64,000 nt of DNA from Sphingobacterium siyangense (lineage in GTDB: Bacteria; Bacteroidota; Bacteroidia; Sphingobacteriales; Sphingobacteriaceae), in contig NZ_VLKR01000005.1 of assembly GCF_007830445.1 (NCBI RefSeq), forward strand, positions 162,564-226,563. Reading direction: 5' to 3'. Position 1 is the stretch's first letter; every line of letters begins with the position of its first letter. Both the position numbers and the translations under genes were made by a program. Shown in pieces: positions 1 through 7,076 of this stretch. The notes below the pieces were generated by a model. That model had not been told where the DNA came from. It worked only from the letters and a program-made list of their open reading frames with translations, and ran no database searches.

Positions 1-1560
1 AAGAACGAACGCTATGATCTTTCGTTTTTCGGAAGGGGCACTGTTGGTAAAGTACCTAAACTAAAGATCCGGATAAGTACAAAAGACGGAAAAATCCTCG
101 ATGAGAAATCCGTAATTGTTGACAGCAAAAACTGGAAAAAATATCAATTGGTATTGACATCCAATGCGACCTGTAAGGATGCTGTGTTGGAATTTGTATT
201 TACCGATCAACAACAATTGGATTTGGATCTGATTTCTTTATTCCCTCAGCATACATTTAAGGGCCGTAAGAATGGATTACGGAAGGATATGGCCGAGGCT
301 ATAGCTGCATTGAATCCCCGTTTTGTCCGTTTTCCGGGTGGCTGTTTAGCACATGGGGATGGAATTGAAAATATCTACCATTGGTCTAATACTGTAGGGC
401 CGCTGGAAAGCCGTATGCCACAGCGTAACATGTGGGGATATCATCAAACCGTGGGCTTGGGGTATTACGAGTATTTTCAATTTTGTGAAGACATCGGTGC
501 CTATGCTGTTCCAGTAGTGGCGGCCGGTGTACCCTGCCAAAATTCGGGTGCTCATGGTCACCCATTGGGTGGACAACAATGTGGTATCCCAATGGAAGAT
601 ATGGATGACTATATCCAGGAAGTACTGAATCTGATTGAATGGGCCAATGGCGATAAAAATAGTACCTGGGGAAAGGTACGAGCTGCCGCGGGGCACCCCG
701 AACCATTTCATCTAAAATACATTGGTGTTGGTAACGAAGATTTAATATCGAATGTTTTTGAGGAGCGTTTTACCATGATCTATAACGCTATCCGTGCAAA
801 ATATCCCGAAATACAGGTTATTGGAACGGCAGGGCCATTTTTTGAGGGAACAGACTATGTAGAAGGTTGGAAAATTGCCGATAAATTGAATGTACCCATT
901 ATGGACGAACACTATTATCAGACACCGGGCTGGTTTATTCATAATCAAGACTTCTATGATAAATATGATCGCAGCAAATCACAGGTGTATTTGGGCGAAT
1001 ACGCTGCCCATATTCATGGACGGGCGAGTACCTTGGAAGTTGCATTGGCTGAAGCGGCATATCTCACGGCATTGGAAAGAAATGGTGACGTTGTTAAGAT
1101 GGCCTCTTATGCGCCATTGTTAGCCAAAGATGGCTATACGCAATGGCGCCCCGATCTTATTTATTTCTCCAATACCGATATAAATTTAACACCATCCTAT
1201 TATGTACAGCAATTATTTGGGCGTAATAACGGAACCGAATATATTCCAGTAGAAGCAGTTTATGCCAATGCTGACGTTGAGGTACATAAGCGCGTGGCAT
1301 TTTCTATTGTTAAAGATCCGAAAGATCAATCGCTCATTGTAAAACTGGTTAATATTTTGCCAGTTGCGGTCAATATACAATTGGAATTGGATCAACTCCA
1401 TTTGAAGGGTGATACAGCTCTTGTCGCTCAGTTGGCGGGGAAATTGGACAGTAAAACGGCAAAACCCGAAGAAAAGACCGTGTCCGTTGACAAGCTTAAA
1501 AACCAACAATTACCGCCTTATTCGTTAACGGTCATCCGAATTCAGTCGGGTGCAAAATAG
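1..1560 (+). CDS. GH51 alpha-L-arabinofuranosidase (5' end outside window)
   Basis: Retaining exo-enzyme that removes alpha-L-arabinofuranosyl side chains from arabinan, arabinogalactan or arabinoxylan; probably exported, but the signal peptide is not in view. The frame is open from base 1, so the gene begins to the left and the first Met in the window (148) is internal. Seen: the family signature RFPGGCLAHG near 330-360, the acid/base Glu in IGVGNED (codon 736-738) and the nucleophile Glu in YLGEYAA (codon 997-999). A C-terminal beta-sandwich typical of the family follows the barrel. The bases before 148 encode a carbohydrate-binding-like sandwich (SKNWKKYQLVL). The next gene starts 15 bases downstream in the same direction, so the two are probably co-transcribed. 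Family assignment is firm; substrate is inferred. Confidence 0.93.
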   Translation, partial: KNERYDLSFFGRGTVGKVPKLKIRISTKDGKILDEKSVIVDSKNWKKYQLVLTSNATCKDAVLEFVFTDQQQLDLDLISLFPQHTFKGRKNGLRKDMAEAIAALNPRFVRFPGGCLAHGDGIENIYHWSNTVGPLESRMPQRNMWGYHQTVGLGYYEYFQFCEDIGAYAVPVVAAGVPCQNSGAHGHPLGGQQCGIPMEDMDDYIQEVLNLIEWANGDKNSTWGKVRAAAGHPEPFHLKYIGVGNEDLISNVFEERFTMIYNAIRAKYPEIQVIGTAGPFFEGTDYVEGWKIADKLNVPIMDEHYYQTPGWFIHNQDFYDKYDRSKSQVYLGEYAAHIHGRASTLEVALAEAAYLTALERNGDVVKMASYAPLLAKDGYTQWRPDLIYFSNTDINLTPSYYVQQLFGRNNGTEYIPVEAVYANADVEVHKRVAFSIVKDPKDQSLIVKLVNILPVAVNIQLELDQLHLKGDTALVAQLAGKLDSKTAKPEEKTVSVDKLKNQQLPPYSLTVIRIQSGAK

Positions 1561-1575
1561 CCTCATTCAATTCAT

Positions 1576-3990
1576 ATGATATATCCAGCTTTGCAGAAGA
1601 AGTCTATTTTAGTTTTTATAAACCTCTGTTTGACAATTGTGCCCTTGTTTGCCGGCTCAGGCTTCAATCTGATCAAAAATAATCGGGCTGCGGATGTTTA
1701 TTATGGTGGAAGAAATCCTATCATTGAAACCGCTTTGGAACTTTTGGATGCAGATGCACAACAAGTTGGTCAATCTGCTTTTAAACGAATCGACAATGCT
1801 GATCCTGGGGCGATTATCGTTGGAGAATTGCATGATCCAATAATTGGCAAATTGATAAAAGATTATCATATCCGTCTTCCTGAAATGGAAGGTCAATGGG
1901 AAATGTTTTGTTTGAAGGTGATTCCAATAGAAAAAGTGCCGACACTTTTAGTGATAGGATCTGATGCTAGAGGTACGGCATATGGAGTGATGGAAATTTC
2001 TAGAAAATTGGGCGTTTCTCCATGGAGTTGGTGGGCAGATGTGGTTCCCCTTAAAAAATCAACAATTTCTCTGCCCGTCGATTTTGAAGACAAGCAATTT
2101 CCTAAAGTGCAATTCCGGGGAATTTTTTTAAATGATGAGGACTGGGGATTAACACCTTGGAGCAGCAAAACCTATGAACCCGAAGCAAAGTTAGATGCAG
2201 GAATTGATCCAGCCAAAACAAAAAAAATGGCGACGATAGGGCCTAAGACCTATGCACGTATTTTTGAGCTGTTATTAAGGCTGCGGGCTAATTCAATTTG
2301 GCCAGCAATGCATGAAGTAACTGTTCCTTTCTATTTTGTCCGGGGAAATCGCGAAATGGCCGAAAAATATGGAATATATATCGGCTCATCTCATTGTGAA
2401 CCCCTCGCTCGAAACAGTGCGACGGAATGGGATATCGTAGGTCGGGGGCCCTATAATTATTTGACAAATAAAAATGAGATTGTTGATTATTGGTCCAATC
2501 GACTCAAAACACTGGGGCAATCCCATAACATATTTACACTGGGTATGCGTGGGAAACACGATGGAGCAATGGAAGGCGTCAAAACAACTGCAGCTTATAA
2601 AGATGCGATCAATAAGGTCATTAAAGATCAAACGGATCTGTTGAAAAAATATGTCAATGCAGACCCCGCGCAGATTCCTCAGGTTGTTATACCTTATAAA
2701 GAGGTATTGGACGTGTATAGGGCCGGTATGGATCTTCCTGACTATACAACACTGATGTGGTGTGACGATAATTATGGTTATATCACCCACTTCCCAAATC
2801 CGATAGAAAGAAAAAGATCGGGTGGTAATGGACTGTATTATCATGTTTCCTATTGGGGACGACCACATGATTATCTTTGGTTGTCGACCATGAGTCCGGC
2901 GCTGATTTACCAGCAGCTTAATACAGCTTATCAACATGATGTTAAAAAAATGTGGATTGTCAATGTTGGGGATATTAAGCCTGCTGAATATCAGATTGAA
3001 CTCCTGATGGACATGGCCTGGGATATGGACCAGGTACAGAAAATAGGCATCTACCAGCATCTGAATCAATTTTTGCAACGGGAATTTGGACATCGTTTGG
3101 CGAAGAAGATCGTGCCGATTATGCAGGAACATTATCGGTTGGCTCATATTCGAAAACCTGAGTTTATGGGAAATACACGTACGGAAGAAAAAGATCCAGC
3201 CTATAAAATTGTGAAAGACCTACCTTGGTCCGAACAGCAGATTAAAAAGCGATTGGTGCAGTATAAACATATTCAAGATGCAGCCACCGCAATTGAGGCT
3301 TCAGTCCCGTTGGATCGCAAGGATGCATATTTTGAATTAGTGCTGTATCCGGTTGTTGCAGCGGCAAAGATGAATGAAAAGCACCTTTATGCGCAGTTGG
3401 CACGTCATGGCAAAGCTGAATGGCAAAAAAGCCACGATGCGTATGATAAAATCGTTTCCTTAACTGCGCAATACAATGCCTTGAATAAAGGAAAGTGGAA
3501 GGGGATAATGGATTATAAACCCAGAAACCTTGCCGTTTTCGATAAGATTATAGAAGAGAAAGCGGTTGCTCCACTGGCCAATAATGATCAGCCCGTCAAG
3601 CGGATTCCTGGTAGAGATCTAAAAGGCTCAATAGGATATGAAGGTTTGGGGTATGAAGGGCAGGCCGGAGCTATCCCATTGGATGTAGAAGCCAGTTATC
3701 CGCTCAAAGGGCTCAAGGGCGATTCTGTTACCGTTGTCATCCACTTACTGCCTACACACCCGGTCTCTTCAGATGATTTGCGTTTTGAAGTTTCTTTGGG
3801 GCAACAGCGTTCGCCTGCCATTTCTTATAAAACAATTGGACGAAGTGAGGAGTGGAAAGAGAATGTCTTGCGCAACCAGGCCATTCGAACGATTAAATTT
3901 AAGATAGCTTCATTGCAACAGGACATATTGCGTATCAAAGCGCTTGATGAGGGCGTAGTGGTCGATGAAGTAACACTATATTTGGATTAA
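1576..3990 (+). CDS. GH115 alpha-glucuronidase family protein
   Basis: Predicted exo-alpha-1,2-glucuronidase removing (4-O-methyl)glucuronic acid from xylan-like or arabinogalactan-like chains. The 804-residue protein has a hydrophobic N-terminal signal (about residues 10-27, ending near LFAGS). It carries the GH115 signature GSDARGTAYGVMEISRKLG followed by SPWSWWADV, then the long catalytic region with FRGIFLNDEDWGLTPW and MWCDDNYGYI. Its length is near the short end of the family, and the C-terminal accessory sandwich is recognisable (GSIGYEGLGYEGQAGAIPL). It lies between a GH51 and a GH43 gene, which points to a branched arabinose- and glucuronate-decorated glycan rather than plain homogalacturonan. 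The 253-residue open frame opposite it (2386-3147) is a shadow. Family call is strong; linkage specificity is inferred. Confidence 0.92.
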   Translation: MIYPALQKKSILVFINLCLTIVPLFAGSGFNLIKNNRAADVYYGGRNPIIETALELLDADAQQVGQSAFKRIDNADPGAIIVGELHDPIIGKLIKDYHIRLPEMEGQWEMFCLKVIPIEKVPTLLVIGSDARGTAYGVMEISRKLGVSPWSWWADVVPLKKSTISLPVDFEDKQFPKVQFRGIFLNDEDWGLTPWSSKTYEPEAKLDAGIDPAKTKKMATIGPKTYARIFELLLRLRANSIWPAMHEVTVPFYFVRGNREMAEKYGIYIGSSHCEPLARNSATEWDIVGRGPYNYLTNKNEIVDYWSNRLKTLGQSHNIFTLGMRGKHDGAMEGVKTTAAYKDAINKVIKDQTDLLKKYVNADPAQIPQVVIPYKEVLDVYRAGMDLPDYTTLMWCDDNYGYITHFPNPIERKRSGGNGLYYHVSYWGRPHDYLWLSTMSPALIYQQLNTAYQHDVKKMWIVNVGDIKPAEYQIELLMDMAWDMDQVQKIGIYQHLNQFLQREFGHRLAKKIVPIMQEHYRLAHIRKPEFMGNTRTEEKDPAYKIVKDLPWSEQQIKKRLVQYKHIQDAATAIEASVPLDRKDAYFELVLYPVVAAAKMNEKHLYAQLARHGKAEWQKSHDAYDKIVSLTAQYNALNKGKWKGIMDYKPRNLAVFDKIIEEKAVAPLANNDQPVKRIPGRDLKGSIGYEGLGYEGQAGAIPLDVEASYPLKGLKGDSVTVVIHLLPTHPVSSDDLRFEVSLGQQRSPAISYKTIGRSEEWKENVLRNQAIRTIKFKIASLQQDILRIKALDEGVVVDEVTLYLD

Positions 3991-4051
3991 AGTATTCGTT
4001 TCCTGCTCTATAATGGAAACTCGTTATAGACTTATTCATAAGATTATAAAA

Positions 4052-4990
4052 ATGAAAAAACAATTTCTAGTCACGCTCCTCGTTATTTTAACTTGCCTCG
4101 TTAAGGCACAATCTTCTGTCTACCTTTTCTCTTATTTTATAGGTAATGGTGCTGACGGACTGCATCTTGCTTATAGTTTGGATGGTCTGAAATGGGAACC
4201 CTTGAATCAGGGAAGACCTTTCTTAATACCAACGGTCGGAAAAGATAGGCTGATGCGTGATCCCAGTATTTGCCAAGGCCCTGATGGCACCTTTCACCTT
4301 GTATGGACAACGGGTTGGTGGGATAAAATTATCGGATATTCTTCTTCCAAAGATCTTGTACATTGGACCGAACAAAAAGAAATTCCAGTCATGGTAGATG
4401 AACCTGATGCGAAAAATGCATGGGCTCCAGAGCTTTTTTACGACAAGGCGACGAAGGAATATTATATCATTTGGGCCACGACGATCCCTGGTCGACATAA
4501 AGAGGTAAAGACCAGCGACAGTGAGAAAGGCTTAAACCATCGGATGTATAACGTCACGACAAAGGATTTTAAACGTTTTTCAAAAACCAAGTTATATTTT
4601 GATCCCGAATTTAGTGTCATCGATGCGGCCATTATACAAAAAGGTAATAAGGAATACATGATGGTGTTGAAAAATGAAAATTCTAACCCACCTGAGAAAA
4701 ATATTCGGATCACAACAACAAAGCGTTTAGCGAAAGGATTTCCGACGACTGTCTCTAAGCCGATTACAGGAAATTATTGGGCGGAGGGGCCTGCTCCGCT
4801 GCAGGTTGGGGAGTATATATATGTATATTTTGATAAATACCGCGACCACAAATATGGAGCTGTACGAAGCAAAGACGGCATCAACTGGGAAGATGTCTCC
4901 GATCGGGTGAGCTTTCCGAAGGGAGTACGTCATGGAACTGCTTTTACGATAAATCAAACGGTTTTATCAAATCTGTTAAAAGCAAACTGA
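4052..4990 (+). CDS. GH43-type beta-propeller glycosidase
   Basis: Five-bladed-propeller inverting glycosidase, probably releasing arabinose, xylose or galactose; about 312 residues. The frame is open from 4013, but the Met at 4052 is the likely start because it directly precedes a good signal peptide (MKKQFLVTLLVILTCLVKAQ). Seen: LMRDPSI with the catalytic-base Asp, an acid Glu in AWAPELFYD, and VIDAAIIQKG in the place of the usual pKa-modulating Asp motif. It follows the GH115 gene by about 60 bases and probably belongs to the same transcript. An inverted repeat begins at its stop codon. Subfamily and substrate cannot be fixed from the sequence alone. Confidence 0.85.
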   Translation: MKKQFLVTLLVILTCLVKAQSSVYLFSYFIGNGADGLHLAYSLDGLKWEPLNQGRPFLIPTVGKDRLMRDPSICQGPDGTFHLVWTTGWWDKIIGYSSSKDLVHWTEQKEIPVMVDEPDAKNAWAPELFYDKATKEYYIIWATTIPGRHKEVKTSDSEKGLNHRMYNVTTKDFKRFSKTKLYFDPEFSVIDAAIIQKGNKEYMMVLKNENSNPPEKNIRITTTKRLAKGFPTTVSKPITGNYWAEGPAPLQVGEYIYVYFDKYRDHKYGAVRSKDGINWEDVSDRVSFPKGVRHGTAFTINQTVLSNLLKAN

Positions 4991-5018
4991 TAGCCTTGTT
5001 AATTATTGACAGGCTATC
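4989..5018 (+). terminator. Inverted repeat overlapping the GH43 stop codon
   Basis: Perfect 8-bp inverted repeat (GATAGCCT at 4989-4996, AGGCTATC at 5011-5018) starting inside the TGA stop codon. There is no T-tract after it, so it is at best a weak terminator or an mRNA 3'-end stabilising hairpin. The rest of the gap to 5227 shows nothing recognisable. Confidence 0.3.
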
Positions 5019-5227
5019 GTATTATGCTATAGGGTGAAACAGTGAAGTACAGGTTGCATATCGATAAATAGATGCTTAATTTCATTGCATGAGTTCGGCA
5101 CTGAATCCGAATATATGCAGACATAGATAAATATTATTTAAGGGATAGTCATGACGGTTTTTCTATGCCAAGCCGCTGATTGAACGTTCCTCTTGGTTTT
5201 AAGAATAGACAATTCAATAAAAATAGC

Positions 5228-6652
5228 ATGAAGAAAATCCTCTTTTCCTTTATTTTGGCAGGTATTGCGTTCAGTACACAGGCTAAAGTCACATTACCAC
5301 ATGTTTTTGGATCGAATATGGTTCTTCAGCAAGGAAAACCAGTGGTGGTATGGGGGCATGCGGATCCTCAGGAGAAGATTGAAGTCAGATTGAAAGGTTT
5401 GATAAGGAAAACAGTGGCCGATCAAAAAGGAGCATGGCGTGTTACCTTTACTGCTCAAAAAGCAAGTTTTGATGCATTTACTATGGAAGTAAAGGGAGAT
5501 AATACCATTTTGCTGAAAAATGTTGTTGTGGGTGAAGTTTGGCTATGTTCAGGGCAGTCTAATATGGAGTATACGATGCAGTTACATAAGGGTTATAAGA
5601 AGCCTGCGGTTGGAGTTGATCGGGCTGAGGAAGAATTGCGACAACCTGGAAATCCGAAAATTCGGTTATTCCTTGTTGCCAAAAAGAAAGGGCAGCAGGA
5701 CGATGTGGAAACTAAAGGGTGGGAAGTAGCGGATCCGAATTCACTCGCGCAATTTTCGGCTCCGGGTTATTTCTTTGGAAAGACCCTGCAACAACAGCTG
5801 AACGTTCCCGTGGGATTGATCAGCTCATCTTGGGGAGGTAGTAGGATAGAGCCCTGGACACCCTTGGAAGCCTATCAAAACTCCAGCACTTTTAAACAGG
5901 AAACCCGAAATGGGGAAACGAATATTGAGCATGCTGTTGCCGGAGAAATGTATGAAGCGATGATCCGTCCATTGGCGCCTTTTGCGATGAAAGGATTTAT
6001 CTGGTATCAAGGTGAAAGCAATCTGATGTTTGAGGATGCTCGTTACTATGCAAAACAGAAATTGCTGATCGATACCTGGCGTAAAAACTGGAAGGACAAA
6101 AATATGCCTTTTTACTATGTTCAGATTGCCCCTTATTATTATAGTAAAAGAAAGGATAAAACACAGCATCATGTAGAGGCGTTGCCTTGGTTTTGGGAGA
6201 TTCAGACAAAATGCATGAACATTAAAAATTCGGGAATGGCTGTAGTCACTGATTTGGTCGACGACCTATCTGACATACACCCCTCCTATAAATGGGAAGT
6301 AGGACGTCGCTTGGCATTATGGCCACTGGCATTTGACTATGGTCAAAAGAATATTGTTTTTTCAGGACCACAATATAAGAGTAAAAAGATAGTCGGAAAT
6401 AACGTAATCCTGAACTTTAAGCATGTTGGCAGCGGATTGCAATGTAAAGGCGATCAATTGACCTGGTTTGAGGTTGCTGGAGCAGATGGTAAATTTGTAC
6501 CTGCAGAAGCAAAAATTGAAGGTGATCATGTCGTTGTATCCGCTGCTTCGGTAAGGTCACCAAAACAGGTACGCTTTGGTTGGCATGAAACAGCGCGTCC
6601 CAATTTTTTTAATAAGGAAGGATTGCCTACTTTACCTTTTAGAACGGAGTAG
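5228..6652 (+). CDS. Sialate-O-acetylesterase-like carbohydrate esterase (SGNH)
   Basis: Predicted serine esterase removing O-acetyl groups from plant polysaccharides. Homologues are annotated as sialate O-acetylesterases, but in PULs such proteins (CE20-like) act on hemicellulose or pectin. The 474-residue product starts at 5228 with a signal peptide (MKKILFSFILAGIAFSTQA); the upstream in-frame ATG at 5180 would add a hydrophilic tail. Seen: the N-terminal sandwich segment VFGSNMVLQQGKPVVVWG, the nucleophile-Ser motif LCSGQSNMEY, the WYQGESN block, and a late SDIHP segment supplying the catalytic Asp/His. It sits between a hemicellulose-type group and the rhamnogalacturonan core, so its acetylated substrate could be either. 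Confidence 0.85.
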   Translation: MKKILFSFILAGIAFSTQAKVTLPHVFGSNMVLQQGKPVVVWGHADPQEKIEVRLKGLIRKTVADQKGAWRVTFTAQKASFDAFTMEVKGDNTILLKNVVVGEVWLCSGQSNMEYTMQLHKGYKKPAVGVDRAEEELRQPGNPKIRLFLVAKKKGQQDDVETKGWEVADPNSLAQFSAPGYFFGKTLQQQLNVPVGLISSSWGGSRIEPWTPLEAYQNSSTFKQETRNGETNIEHAVAGEMYEAMIRPLAPFAMKGFIWYQGESNLMFEDARYYAKQKLLIDTWRKNWKDKNMPFYYVQIAPYYYSKRKDKTQHHVEALPWFWEIQTKCMNIKNSGMAVVTDLVDDLSDIHPSYKWEVGRRLALWPLAFDYGQKNIVFSGPQYKSKKIVGNNVILNFKHVGSGLQCKGDQLTWFEVAGADGKFVPAEAKIEGDHVVVSAASVRSPKQVRFGWHETARPNFFNKEGLPTLPFRTE

Positions 6653-6747
6653 TGTATTTCTGAGACCTTTCTTTCGAAATATTCACGCTTTTATAATGAT
6701 CAAATTGTAATGCTGTTGCCATCTTAAGAAAAGGGATTGTTATAAAA

Positions 6748-6780
6748 AAAGGTTTTCAAACGGGGAGAATGAAAACCTTT
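6748..6780 (-). terminator. Hairpin with T-tract on the minus strand
   Basis: Perfect 10-bp stem: AAAGGTTTTC (6748-6757) and GAAAACCTTT (6771-6780), 13-base loop. The run of A at 6744-6750 becomes a T-tract on the minus strand; on the plus strand only the three T of the stem are present. It may still end the esterase transcript in the + direction. Confidence 0.45.
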
Positions 6781-6805
6781 AAAATAACCAATTAATCCTA
6801 AATTT

Positions 6806-6868
6806 ATGATAAAAAATATGATACTATTTTACTGGCTTTCCTTTGCTATAACAGCTTTTTTTATCTAA
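6806..6868 (+). pseudogene. 20-codon signal-peptide-like fragment (possible decayed SusC/secreted gene)
   Basis: ATG at 6806 opens a frame of 20 residues (MIKNMILFYWLSFAITAFFI) that looks like the n- and h-regions of a signal peptide, then a stop at 6866. The A/T-rich sequence just before the ATG resembles leaders of outer-membrane receptor genes in this phylum. After the stop, a short stretch in another frame (about 6957-7018) encodes STVSQGVNADIGNITIQVS, which has coding-like composition. This suggests the stub of a lost exported protein; a true leader peptide feeding the terminator at 7022 is the alternative. Confidence 0.3.
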
Positions 6869-7021
6869 ATCATACCAAAAGTAGGCACCGTCTAAATTGG
6901 GAAATAACCAATTTAATACAGCAAGTTTAGGTATACCGAATGAATTTGTCATCCTGTGCTGTTCTGTCTCGACAGTATCGCAGGGGGTGAATGCCGATAT
7001 CGGCAACATAACCATACAGGT

Positions 7022-7055
7022 AAGTTCAGGATACTTAAGTGTCCTGAACTTTTTA
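7022..7055 (+). terminator. Rho-independent terminator before the GH2 gene
   Basis: 13-bp stem (7022-7034 with 7039-7051, one G-T pair), TTAA loop (7035-7038), then a T-rich tail to 7055. It points in the + direction and lies 22 bases before the GH2 start, so it either ends the upstream esterase transcript or acts as an attenuator for the GH2 gene. Confidence 0.7.
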
Positions 7056-7076
7056 TTTTAGAGGTTTGCTAATTCA

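Larger units (their letters stand above)
6653..7076 (+). other. 424-bp gap with a signal-peptide-like mini-ORF between two hairpins
   Basis: The gap contains a 10-bp hairpin (6748-6780), a leader typical of SusC-like genes (AACCAATTAATCC then AAATTTATG), a 20-codon ORF (6806-6868), about 150 bases with no open frame worth calling, and a strong terminator hairpin (7022-7051) just before the GH2 gene. The 63-codon minus-strand frame across it (6824-7015) has no recognisable features. It looks like a decayed gene start or a leader-peptide unit. Confidence 0.4.

Noticed and set aside
2386..3147. 253-codon minus-strand ORF
   Set aside because: It lies fully opposite the GH115 catalytic region, whose protein sequence is strongly conserved; the reverse frame has no domain, signal peptide or start context.
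4013..4051. Upstream in-frame start for the GH43-type gene
   Set aside because: It adds 13 charged residues before a well-formed signal peptide, so 4052 is the better start.
6824..7015. 63-codon minus-strand ORF in the gap before GH2
   Set aside because: No signal, domain or start context; it overlaps the leader-like plus-strand element.
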